Shown here in pieces: positions 1 to 6,224 of a DNA stretch of 11,632 nt. Below the pieces are notes generated by a model that made no database searches, was not told the origin of the DNA, and saw only the letters and a program-made list of their open reading frames with translations. Each line of letters opens with the position of its first letter. Within the stretch, counting starts at the first letter, position 1. The stretch lies in NCBI GenBank assembly GCA_016208645.1, contig JACQXP010000574.1, forward strand, positions 1-11,632, given 5' to 3'. The stretch is from Candidatus Methylomirabilota bacterium (lineage in GTDB: Bacteria > Methylomirabilota > Methylomirabilia > Methylomirabilales > 2-02-FULL-66-22). Position numbers and translations under genes: made by a program.

Positions 1-35
1 AGATCTTCAGGAAGACGGACGTTCAATTGAGCCAT
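1..35 (-). CDS. N-terminal start of ribbon-helix-helix-like antitoxin (partial, runs off window)
   Basis: On the minus strand an ATG at 35-33 opens the reading frame MAQLNVRLPED before the window edge. The pattern 'Q-L-N-V-R-L-P-E-D' is the typical first beta-strand of MetJ/Arc/CopG ribbon-helix-helix DNA-binding antitoxins, although eleven residues cannot prove it. A strong Shine-Dalgarno (GGAGGAG, minus strand, about 41-48) lies inside the last codons of the upstream PIN toxin gene. The toxin stop (40-38) is only 2 nt from this ATG, so the two genes form one translationally coupled operon. The toxin-first order is the reverse of most vapBC-like pairs. The 3' end is outside the window, so size and true family cannot be confirmed. 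Confidence 0.6.
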   Translation of the reverse strand, partial: MAQLNVRLPED

Positions 36-37
36 CG

Positions 38-517
38 TTACTCCTCCTTGTGGCCTGCCGCGGCGCGGATGGCGCGTTCTACCCGCTCAACGAAGATGCG
101 CGGTTCGAGGACCGGAATGCCAAACCGCTGTTCGATCATGCGAAGGTGGCGAAGGTTGTTGGTGACCACGCAATCTGCCATGCCATTGACCGCGCAATTT
201 ATTATCATATCGTCCCCAGGGTCGGGCAGCAAAGGTTGCCAGTTGAAATCTACAAGGACGGGTTCAATGAACGCCGCCAACCCCGTAAGGAAGGCGGCGA
301 TGTCTGCCTGCGTCAATCCCGTCGCTTCCAAGGTTTCCGGGCGGCTCAGCACTTCCTCATATTCCAGAAAGAGGGCGGGCACCACCAGGGGTACAACCCA
401 GCCCTGTCCCAACAGTTTTAGACAACGATACTCAGGACGGCGTCGGCTGCGAATCCCCGCCCGCATCACGTCCGTGTCTATGACCGCCCGGACTGGAAGA
501 AGCAGCGTGGGTCTCAC
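38..517 (-). CDS. PIN-domain ribonuclease toxin (COG1569-type putative toxin-antitoxin component)
   Basis: 159 aa, complete. PIN-fold signature: N-terminal VIDTDVMRAG (D14, D16) as first acidic strand, LEYEEVL at 51-57 (E52/E54) as the second acidic site, LPDPGDDMIINCAV (D99, D102, D103) as the third, and ADCVVTNNLRHL near 114-125, which replaces the usual VT(G/S)D with VTNN. This pattern and length fit the 'putative toxin-antitoxin system toxin component, PIN family', which are Mg2+-dependent RNases neutralised by a partner antitoxin. Start: GTG at 517-515. It is only 12 nt from the inside edge of VIDTDV coding in a family that begins almost immediately with this motif, and it lies about 7 nt after the proposed -10 box, so the mRNA could be leaderless. 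A short GAGG lies just upstream. The gene is immediately followed by a ribbon-helix-helix-like start (2 nt gap). Its mRNA target is not predictable from sequence. Confidence 0.85.
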   Translation of the reverse strand: MRPTLLLPVRAVIDTDVMRAGIRSRRRPEYRCLKLLGQGWVVPLVVPALFLEYEEVLSRPETLEATGLTQADIAAFLTGLAAFIEPVLVDFNWQPLLPDPGDDMIINCAVNGMADCVVTNNLRHLRMIEQRFGIPVLEPRIFVERVERAIRAAAGHKEE

Positions 518-523
518 GCGCCT

Positions 524-552
524 CTGATAGCATATATGCTACCATTCGTCAA
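524..552 (-). promoter_or_regulatory. Promoter of the PIN/RHH operon with embedded palindromic operator
   Basis: On the minus strand TTGACG (552-547) and TATCAG (529-524) are separated by exactly 17 bp. The spacer is filled by a perfect 14-bp palindrome TAGCATATATGCTA (528-541) that touches the -10. Transcription would start at about 517, i.e. on the GTG start codon. A palindrome between -35 and -10 is the expected place for autorepression by an antitoxin/toxin complex. The -10 match is only partial. Confidence 0.55.
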
Positions 553-819
553 GTGTCCGGTCCTCTTTCCCATAGGCAGCGGCCGCCTCTGTGGTTTTTC
601 CCCATTGGCTTCGGGGACTTTTCGCTTGACAGCGCCCCGGGAAAAAGGTGATTTTTGGCGACGTCGGGAGGACGTAGCCCCCGGAACCGAGGGCCGTGCG
701 ACCACCCGAGCGTCGGGGTCAGCCCCTGCGTAGTCCCCAGGAGCAGGGCGTGACAATTCGGCGGCGCCGGGCGCGAACGTGACCGTTTCGGTTTCCCTCC
801 ATTGGGTTGCGAGGAAGAC
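553..819. other. Intergenic region between divergent TA operon and AOR gene
   Basis: About 270 bp without a credible gene. A consensus -35-like TTGACA occurs at 626-631 on the + strand, but no good -10 follows at 16-18 bp (best is TGATTT near 649), so an AOR promoter here is only possible. Short open frames in this stretch lack ribosome sites and family features. A 6-bp inverted repeat (CCCTGC/GCAGGG, about 734-758) is not convincing as a terminator. Confidence 0.4.
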
Positions 820-2658
820 ATGTTTGGTTATGGCGGCAGGATTCTGACGGTAGACGTGACCAACGGGGAGCAGCGCATCGAGGAATTCGATGCCGCCTTC
901 GCGCGGGCGTATCTGGGGGGCAACGGCTTCGCGGCCAAGCTCTGCCACGACCGCATCCCGCCGGGGATTGACCCCTTCGACCCCCGCAACCTGGTCGTCT
1001 TCGCCACCGGCCCCATCACCGACAGCGTCATCCCGGGAAACAACCGGAACTGCGTGGCGGGCAAGTCGCCCCTGAACGGCCTGTTCTTCGACTCCACGTT
1101 CGGCGGCCGCTTCGCCGGGACCCAGCGGCACACCGGCTTCGACGCCATCGCCATCACGGGTACCTCGCTCGAGCCCGTGTACCTCGTGGTGGACGAGGGG
1201 GGCGTCCGGCTCACGCCCGCGAAAGATCTCTGGGGCCAGCCGACGCTCCAGACCGCCCAGACCATCCTGGACCGCGAGGGCTGGGACAGCGACGTGGTCA
1301 GCATCGGTCCCGCCGGGGAGCGGCGCGTCCGCATCGCGGCCCTGGCCCACTACTGGAAGAACCGCGAGTCCTTCGGCGCCCGGGGGGGACTGGCGGCCGT
1401 TCTGGGGTCCAAGCAGGTCAAGGCGGTGGTCGTCCGCGGCAGCCGGAAGGCCCAGTTCGCCGACCCCGACCTTCTGAAGGCGATGGTGAACGAGACCCGG
1501 GAGGCGCTGAAGAAGGGGACCTCCAACCTCCACGTCTTCGGCACGCCCAACCTGGTGAAGGGGATCAACGCCATCGGGGGCCTCGGCTTCTTCAACAACC
1601 GCTTCGAATATTCCCCCGACGCGGAACAGGTGGGGGGCGAGCGCTACAAGGCGGAGTTCCACAAGAAGGACACCACCTGCAACAAGTGCCCCGTGGCCTG
1701 CGGCAAGACCTTCGAGGTGAAGGAGGGCGAGTACGCCGGGACCGTCTGGAAGATGCCGGAGTACGAGAGCATCTACGCCTTCGGCCCCATGCTGGGCAAC
1801 CTGGATCCCGCCTCGCTGATCAAGGCCGAGGAGCTGTGCGACCAGCTCGGCCTGGACACCATCAGCATGGGGGTCACGATCGCCTTCGTGCTGGAATGCC
1901 TGGAGCGGGGCTTCCTGACCGAGCGGGAGGTGGGCGTGCCCGTGGGCTGGGGGAACCACCAGGCGGTGCACCGGCTGGTCGAGATGACCGCCCGGCGCGA
2001 GGGCTTCGGCGACGTCCTGGCCGAGGGGTCGGCGCGGCTGGCGGAGCGCCTCGGCCCCGAGGCACGGAAGTTCCTCCACGCGGTCAAGGGCCTGGAGATG
2101 CCGGCCCACTCCGCCCGGGCCCTGAAGGGGATGAGCATCGGGTACGCCACCGGGACGCGGGGCGGCAGCCACCACGACGCCCGGCCCACGGCCCAGTACG
2201 CCCCCGACTTCGACCGCCGGAACCCCGAGGGCAAGGCCGCCTGGGCCATCCGCAGCCAGAACTTCACCGCCGTGGATGATTCCCTGGTCCTCTGCCGCTT
2301 CACGTCGGAGCGGGGCGGGTACGGGATGTACCTCAACGAGAGCTACGTCCGGATGATCAACGCCGCCACGGGGTGGGACCTCGACCTCGCCGAGCTGGAG
2401 CGGATCGGCGAGCGGATCTGTACCCTGGAGCGCGCCTTCAACGTCCGCGAGGGCGTCTCCCGGAAGGACGACACGCTGCCCTGGCGGGTCCAGCACGAGC
2501 CCATCCCGGACGGTCCCTCCAAGGGCACCTTCTGCCCGCCCGAGGAGCTGGACCGGATGCTTGAGGAGTACTACGAGTTGCGGGGCTGGACCAAGGAGGG
2601 CATCCCGACACCGGAGAAGCTCCGCGCCCTCGGCCTCGAATTCGCCGTCCAGCGCTGA
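820..2658 (+). CDS. aor: Aldehyde:ferredoxin oxidoreductase (AOR) family tungsten/molybdopterin enzyme
   Basis: 612 aa, the normal size for the family (about 600-620). AOR enzymes hold a W or Mo bis-pterin and one 4Fe-4S cluster and interconvert aldehydes and carboxylic acids with ferredoxin in the cytoplasm. Visible: N-terminal domain starting FGYGGRILTVD; pterin-site region RFAGTQRHTGFDAIAITG (98-114); cluster ligands C287-x2-C290-x3-C294 plus C492 (in DSLVLCRF), matching the spacing of the Pyrococcus furiosus enzyme (288/291/295/494 from memory); DxxGLD pterin motif DQLGLDT (341-347). The start is the ATG at 820, with GAGGAAG at 811-817; a TTG at 802 has no such site. No ferredoxin or AorA/AorC partner subunit is adjacent. 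Position next to paaX/paaK suggests oxidation of an aromatic aldehyde, e.g. phenylacetaldehyde, or reduction of the acid; substrate is inference. A related subfamily (e.g. tungsten aldehyde oxidoreductases of unknown substrate) is equally possible. Confidence 0.92.
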   Translation: MFGYGGRILTVDVTNGEQRIEEFDAAFARAYLGGNGFAAKLCHDRIPPGIDPFDPRNLVVFATGPITDSVIPGNNRNCVAGKSPLNGLFFDSTFGGRFAGTQRHTGFDAIAITGTSLEPVYLVVDEGGVRLTPAKDLWGQPTLQTAQTILDREGWDSDVVSIGPAGERRVRIAALAHYWKNRESFGARGGLAAVLGSKQVKAVVVRGSRKAQFADPDLLKAMVNETREALKKGTSNLHVFGTPNLVKGINAIGGLGFFNNRFEYSPDAEQVGGERYKAEFHKKDTTCNKCPVACGKTFEVKEGEYAGTVWKMPEYESIYAFGPMLGNLDPASLIKAEELCDQLGLDTISMGVTIAFVLECLERGFLTEREVGVPVGWGNHQAVHRLVEMTARREGFGDVLAEGSARLAERLGPEARKFLHAVKGLEMPAHSARALKGMSIGYATGTRGGSHHDARPTAQYAPDFDRRNPEGKAAWAIRSQNFTAVDDSLVLCRFTSERGGYGMYLNESYVRMINAATGWDLDLAELERIGERICTLERAFNVREGVSRKDDTLPWRVQHEPIPDGPSKGTFCPPEELDRMLEEYYELRGWTKEGIPTPEKLRALGLEFAVQR

Positions 2659-2746
2659 TCTCTCCAAACTCCCCTGGGGCAGGAGGCTTCTCCGCCTCCC
2701 GATCCCCGCGGCCCGCCATACACCCGGGCTGCCGCCCAGGAATCGT

Positions 2747-2819
2747 GGTGGTCCGGGCGACGGAAACGCCGTTCGGAAGGCTGTTGCCCGACGGCGTCAA
2801 GATCGCCACTCGGACCACC
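2747..2819 (+). other. 73-nt near-continuous hairpin upstream of the paaX promoter
   Basis: Arms pair over most of their length: 2747-2755 with 2811-2819 (9 bp, GGTGGTCCG/CGGACCACC), 2756-2760 with 2803-2807 (GGCGA/TCGCC) after a 3-nt bulge, a 5x5 internal loop (CGGAA/CAAGA), then 2766-2772 with 2791-2797 (ACGCCGT/ACGGCGT) and a 3-bp extension. There is no U-tract after it, so it is not a standard terminator. It could be a structured RNA 3' end of the AOR transcript, a protein-binding site or a small repeat element. I do not recognise a named RNA family. Confidence 0.55.
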
Positions 2820-2841
2820 CATCTCGCCTGTATCGTGCTGC

Positions 2842-2863
2842 CCCGACAGACGGTTTTGTCGGG
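2842..2863 (+). repeat. Short inverted repeat just upstream of the paaX -35 box
   Basis: CCCGACA (2842-2848) and TGTCGGG (2857-2863) form a 7-bp stem with an 8-nt loop, ending 9 bp before the TTGACA of the paaX promoter. It may be an activator/operator site or part of the 3' end of the AOR message. It is followed by an A-run rather than T on this strand, so it does not look like a forward intrinsic terminator. Confidence 0.35.
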
Positions 2864-2872
2864 AAAAAGCCC

Positions 2873-2902
2873 TTGACAACGCCGTTTGGGCCCACATATA
2901 GT
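2873..2902 (+). promoter_or_regulatory. Sigma70-type promoter for paaX-paaK operon
   Basis: TTGACA at 2873-2878 and TATAGT at 2897-2902 with an 18-bp spacer. This is a near-consensus housekeeping promoter, the best in the window. Predicted transcription start is about 2909, giving a leader of about 44 nt to the paaX ATG. A strong promoter ahead of a repressor gene fits repressor-controlled catabolic operons. Confidence 0.75.
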
Positions 2903-2912
2903 CCGCCTACTT

Positions 2913-2949
2913 CTAACGAAAATCGCACGATATCACTCCTTTTTGTTAG
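2913..2949 (+). promoter_or_regulatory. Candidate PaaX operator (10-bp inverted repeat) in the paaX leader
   Basis: CTAACGAAAA (2913-2922) and TTTTTGTTAG (2940-2949) are reverse complements at 9 of 10 positions, centre to centre 27 bp. It lies just downstream of the predicted transcription start and ends 3 bp before the paaX ATG, the right place for autoregulation by PaaX. As RNA it would also be a stem with a 17-nt loop that covers the ribosome site. No clear Shine-Dalgarno is otherwise visible there. Confidence 0.5.
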
Positions 2950-2952
2950 CCA

Positions 2953-3870
2953 ATGCGCCCCCGAGCCGCATTATTCGATATCCACGGCTTGTTCCTGCGG
3001 GATTACCGGGGCGAGGTCTGGGTCGGCACGCTCCTTCGCCTGATGGGGGGACTGGGCTTCACCCCGGAGGCAGTGCGCGTGGCCCTCTCGCGGATGGTGT
3101 CCCACGGCTGGCTCGCCAACCGGCGGATCGGGCGCAAGAGCTACTATGCCCTGACCGAGCGCAGCCGGCGCCGCCTGGACGAGGCGGCGGCGCGCATCTT
3201 CACCCCGGATGACCCAACGTGGGACGGCCGCTGGCGGATGCTGACCTATTCGGTGCCCGAAGGCCGGCGTGCGGACCGGGACCGGCTCCGGCGGGAACTC
3301 ACCTGGCTGGGCTTCGGCCCGCTCTCCAGCAGTACCTGGATCACGCCCGCTCCGCTGTTCGAGCGGGCCCGGGAGGTGCTGGAGGCGCAGGGGCTGAAGG
3401 AATACGTGGCCCTCTTCACGGCCGAGCACCACGGGCCCGGCGCCGACCGCCGGCTGGCCGAGAAGTGCTGGGACCTGGACGCGATCAACGGGCGCTATGG
3501 CCAGTTCAACGCCGGCGTGCAGCCGCGCCTCGTGGCGGCGCGCCAGCGCCGGCCCCCCCTGCCCGACAACGCCTGCTTCGCCGCCCAGGTCCGCCTGGTC
3601 CACGAGTTCCGGAAGTTCCTGTTCATTGACCCCGGCCTGCCCGCACCGTTGCTTCCCCGGGACTGGCGCGGCCACGAGGCCCGGCGTCTCTTCCGCGAGT
3701 ATTTCGAGTTGTTGGCCCCAGGCTCCACCCGGTTCTTCCTCGCGGCTTTCGCCGCCGCCCCCGACCGCCCCCGGAATCAGGCCGCCCTGGTGGCCAGCCT
3801 GCGCGGGCGTCTCGGGAGAGCCGCCCGGCCGCTTGCGCTCCGCACATCGCTCCAGGGGGTCGCACGATGA
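2953..3870 (+). CDS. paaX: PaaX family transcriptional repressor of phenylacetate catabolism
   Basis: 305 aa, typical length for PaaX (about 300-320). PaaX is a cytoplasmic GntR-like winged-helix repressor whose effector in characterised cases is phenylacetyl-CoA. Visible: winged-helix DNA-binding region from about 20 to 70 (RGEVWVGTLLRLM, GFTPEAVRVALSRMVSHGWL, RIGRKSYYALTERS), the family motif WDGRWRMLTYSVPE at 90-103, an LTWLGFG middle motif, and the C-terminal PaaX domain (VRLVHEFRKFLFIDPGLP, LLPRDWRGHEARRLF). Start ATG 2953; no strong Shine-Dalgarno, and a TTTTTGTTAG arm of the putative operator precedes it. Its stop overlaps the paaK start (ATGA at 3867-3870), so the two genes are translationally coupled. 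It probably represses the promoter at 2873 and itself. In many bacteria paaX is separate from the catabolic genes; here it leads the operon. Confidence 0.95.
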   Translation: MRPRAALFDIHGLFLRDYRGEVWVGTLLRLMGGLGFTPEAVRVALSRMVSHGWLANRRIGRKSYYALTERSRRRLDEAAARIFTPDDPTWDGRWRMLTYSVPEGRRADRDRLRRELTWLGFGPLSSSTWITPAPLFERAREVLEAQGLKEYVALFTAEHHGPGADRRLAEKCWDLDAINGRYGQFNAGVQPRLVAARQRRPPLPDNACFAAQVRLVHEFRKFLFIDPGLPAPLLPRDWRGHEARRLFREYFELLAPGSTRFFLAAFAAAPDRPRNQAALVASLRGRLGRAARPLALRTSLQGVAR

Positions 3871-5207
3871 TCTGGAATCCCGAGATGGAAAGCATGCCGC
3901 GGGAGCGGCTCGGCGCGCTGCAACTGAAGCGCCTCCAGCAGACTGCGCGGCGCGTGTACGAGCGCGTGCCCTTCTACCGGCAGGCCTTCGACAAGCACGG
4001 GGTGAAGCCGGCCGACATCCGGACCCTGGAGGATCTCCGGAGGCTGCCCTTCACCCGGAAGGCGGACTTCCGGGAGACCTACCCGACCGGGCTCTTCGCG
4101 GTGCCCATGAACCAGGTCCTCCGCATCCACGCCTCGTCGGGCACGACAGGCAAGCCGATCATCGCCGGCTACACCCGGGCGGACCTCAGCATGTGGGCGG
4201 AGACCTGCGCCCGCTGCCTGGCCTCGGCCGGCGCCCAACCGGGGGACACGTTTCAGAACGCCTACGGCTACGGCCTGTTCACGGGGGGCCTGGGCTTCCA
4301 CTCCGGGGGGGAACTCCTGGGCCTCACGGTCATCCCGGTCTCCGGGGGCAACACCGAACGCCAGATCCTCCTGATCCAGGATCTGAAGCCCAAGATCCTG
4401 ACCTGCACCCCCTCCTACGCCCTGACCATCGCCGAGACGATCCGGACCATGGCCATCGAGGCGGCCAGCCTCGGCCTCAAGGCCGCGGTCCTGGGCGCGG
4501 AGCCGTGGACGGAGGAGATGCGGAAAGAGATCGAGGCCAAGCTCTGCCTGAAGGCGGTCAACATCTACGGCCTCACCGAGGTCATCGGGCCGGGGGTCTC
4601 CTGCGAGTGCGTGGAGGTCCAGAACGGGGCGCACGTCTACGAGGACCACTTCTACCCGGAGGTGATCGACCCGAACACGGGAGAGGTCCTGCCCCCCGGG
4701 ACCCGGGGCGAGCTGGTCTTCACCAGCCTGACCAAAGAGGCGCTGCCCGTCCTCCGCTACCGGACCGGCGACTTGGCCTCCCTGGACGCGTCCCCCTGCG
4801 GTTGCGGGCGGACCAGCCTCCGCATGTCCCGGATCGTGGGCCGGACCGATGACATGCTGATCATCCGGGGGGTGAACGTGTTCCCCTCGCAGATCGAGAC
4901 GGCCCTCATGCGCATCCCCGAGTTGAGCCCGCACTACCAACTGGTGGTCACCCGCGAGAAGACCCTGGACGAGCTGGAGGTGCGCGTGGAGGTCAGCCCG
5001 GAGTTCTTCCGGCAGATCGGCGGCGAGATCCTGGTGGACGAGACCCACCAGGCCGACCACGCGGTCCACGAACTGCGGCGGCGGATCGGCGAGCGACTGC
5101 GCGGCGCGCTGAATCTGAACACCACCGTGACGCTGTTGTCGCCCGGCGGCGCCCCCCGGAGCGAGGGGGGGAAGCTGAAGCGGGTGGTGGACAAGCGCAA
5201 GCTCTGA
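3867..5207 (+). CDS. paaK: Phenylacetate-CoA ligase
   Basis: 446 aa, normal for PaaK (about 430-450). It activates phenylacetate with ATP and CoA to phenylacetyl-CoA, AMP and PPi, the first cytosolic step of the pathway. Visible: N-terminal ERVPFYRQAF and LPFTRKADFRETYP typical of PaaK; nucleotide loop HASSGTTGKP (88-97); LGAEPWTEEMR (209-219); IYGLTEVIGPG (233-243); YRTGD (298-302); GRTDDMLIIRGVNVFPSQIE hinge (325-344); C-terminal catalytic lysine motif SEGGKLKR with K436 or K438. The start ATG overlaps the paaX stop by 4 nt. A close paralogue family acts on other aryl acids (e.g. benzoate-type or indole-acetate ligases), but PaaX next to it makes phenylacetate or a ring-substituted analogue the best guess. 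Followed by a 104-nt gap containing an octamer repeat element. Confidence 0.94.
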   Translation: MIWNPEMESMPRERLGALQLKRLQQTARRVYERVPFYRQAFDKHGVKPADIRTLEDLRRLPFTRKADFRETYPTGLFAVPMNQVLRIHASSGTTGKPIIAGYTRADLSMWAETCARCLASAGAQPGDTFQNAYGYGLFTGGLGFHSGGELLGLTVIPVSGGNTERQILLIQDLKPKILTCTPSYALTIAETIRTMAIEAASLGLKAAVLGAEPWTEEMRKEIEAKLCLKAVNIYGLTEVIGPGVSCECVEVQNGAHVYEDHFYPEVIDPNTGEVLPPGTRGELVFTSLTKEALPVLRYRTGDLASLDASPCGCGRTSLRMSRIVGRTDDMLIIRGVNVFPSQIETALMRIPELSPHYQLVVTREKTLDELEVRVEVSPEFFRQIGGEILVDETHQADHAVHELRRRIGERLRGALNLNTTVTLLSPGGAPRSEGGKLKRVVDKRKL

Positions 5208-5212
5208 ACGGC

Positions 5213-5302
5213 GTGCTGCCGTGCGGATGTGCCGTCCGCCAGAGGCGGACTGCTGTTTCAGGGAGTGAACCGCAGCACTGCAGCACCGCAGCACAGTAGC
5301 AC
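5213..5302 (+). repeat. Intergenic element A: inverted octamer arrays around a GC hairpin
   Basis: Left side: three octamers at exact period 8, GTGCTGCC, GTGCGGAT, GTGCCGTC (5213-5236). Centre: GTCCGCC-AGA-GGCGGAC stem (5234-5250). Right side: four octamers at exact period 8, CGCAGCAC, TGCAGCAC, CGCAGCAC, AGTAGCAC (5271-5302), which are the reverse complement type of the left units. It fills most of the gap between paaK and the crotonase gene and ends 9 bp before its ATG, leaving no normal ribosome site. Confidence 0.65.
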
Positions 5303-5311
5303 TGGGCAGCC

Positions 5312-6085
5312 ATGGAATTCACGTTGATCAAAGCCTGGGCCGAGGATGCCGTTGGGCTGGTGCAGATGCACCGGCCCGAGGTCCTGAACGCGCTGAACCA
5401 GGAGATGTTCGAGGAGCTGTTGACGGCGCTGGAGGCCTTCGACGCCGACCCCGCCATCCGCTGCATGATCCTGACGGGGAGCGGACGTGCCTTCTCGGCC
5501 GGCGCCGACATCAAGCAGATGGCGAAAATGGGCGCCGTGGACCAGATGCGGAGTCCCGCCCCGGCGCGCTGGGAGAGGATGCGCCGCCTCCGGAAGCCCG
5601 TCGTGGCCGCGGTGAACGGCTTCGCCCTGGGCGGCGGCTGCGAGCTGACGATGTGCTGCGACATCGTCGTGGCGGCCGACACGGCGCGGTTCGGGCAGCC
5701 GGAGATCAACATCGGCATCATCCCCGGGGCCGGGGGGACCCAGCGCCTGACCCGGGTGGCCGGGAAGTTCAAGGCGATGGAGCTGATCCTGACCGGGCGG
5801 CACATGAGTGCGGCCGAGGCCGAGGCGTTGGGGCTGGTGAATCGCGTGGTCGCCCCGGAGCTTGTCCTGGACGAGGCCAGGCGGATCGCGCGGGAGATCG
5901 CCGCCAAGTCCCCCATCGCCGTCCGGACCGCCAAGGAATGCATCCTGAAGGCGCTGGATACCCCGCTCAACGTCGGACTGGACTTCGAGCGCAAGGCGTT
6001 CGCCTTGCTCTTCGCGACCGAGGACAAGGTCGAGGGGATGCAGGCGTTCCTGGAGAAACGCCCTCCGAAGTTTTCAGGTCTGTAG
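5312..6085 (+). CDS. paaF: Enoyl-CoA hydratase/isomerase (crotonase), PaaF-like
   Basis: 257 aa, the standard crotonase length. It hydrates 2,3-enoyl-CoA thioesters to 3-hydroxyacyl-CoA in the beta-oxidation-like lower part of phenylacetate breakdown. Visible: substrate/oxyanion segment SAGADIKQM (62-70), NGFALGGGCELTMCCD (102-117) with catalytic E111, and FGQPEINIGIIPGAGGTQRL (127-146) with catalytic E131; both hydratase glutamates are present 20 residues apart, so it is a true hydratase rather than a PaaG-type isomerase (which lacks one). C-terminal EDKVEGMQAFLEKRPPKF is the common crotonase ending. Start ATG 5312; the preceding bases hold an octamer array and no good Shine-Dalgarno. A generic short-chain enoyl-CoA hydratase is indistinguishable by sequence; paaF is assigned by context. 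Confidence 0.88.
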   Translation: MEFTLIKAWAEDAVGLVQMHRPEVLNALNQEMFEELLTALEAFDADPAIRCMILTGSGRAFSAGADIKQMAKMGAVDQMRSPAPARWERMRRLRKPVVAAVNGFALGGGCELTMCCDIVVAADTARFGQPEINIGIIPGAGGTQRLTRVAGKFKAMELILTGRHMSAAEAEALGLVNRVVAPELVLDEARRIAREIAAKSPIAVRTAKECILKALDTPLNVGLDFERKAFALLFATEDKVEGMQAFLEKRPPKFSGL

Positions 6086-6166
6086 GGAGGGGGCACCCGT
6101 CTGATCAGGAAGGGGGGACTTGCTCATCCGACTGGGAGTGAGGGCAGGAATCGTGAGACAGAAAAA

Positions 6167-6208
6167 CTCCGGCCGGGCCCGACGCGACGTCGAAGGGCCT
6201 GGCCGGGG
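6167..6208 (+). promoter_or_regulatory. Strong GC hairpin immediately upstream of the PaaA-like ribosome site
   Basis: 6169-6180 (CCGGCCGGGCCC) pairs with 6195-6206 (GGGCCTGGCCGG); in RNA this is 12 bp with one G-U, plus two more outer pairs (6167/6208 C-G, 6168/6207 U-G) and a small inner stem in the 14-nt loop (GAC/GTC). The Shine-Dalgarno GGGGAG (6212-6217) starts 4 nt after it. No U-tract follows. Likely roles are transcript stabilisation or protection after processing, or partial attenuation, in the 139-nt gap after the crotonase gene. Confidence 0.5.
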
Positions 6209-6224
6209 AGCGGGGAGATAGACG

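Noticed and set aside
626..654. TTGACA with possible -10 upstream of AOR
   Set aside because: No acceptable -10 at 16-18 bp; kept only as a remark on the intergenic region.
514..2667. 717-codon open frame antisense to the AOR gene
   Set aside because: Typical shadow frame of a GC-rich gene; the + strand product has clear AOR motifs and a ribosome site, the antisense product is low-complexity with no family pattern.
2745..2876. Small + strand open frame of 43 codons (GTG start, AGGA upstream, GC-rich third positions) in the AOR-paaX gap
   Set aside because: It overlaps the long hairpin and its stop lies in the paaX -35 box; no recognisable motif. The pairing explains the sequence better, though coding cannot be fully excluded.
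3497..4852. 451-codon + strand frame overlapping paaX and paaK
   Set aside because: Arg/Pro/Gly-rich, motif-free translation of the wrong frame across two well-supported genes.
3777..5294. 505-codon open frame antisense to paaK
   Set aside because: Shadow frame; paaK has all adenylation motifs on the + strand.
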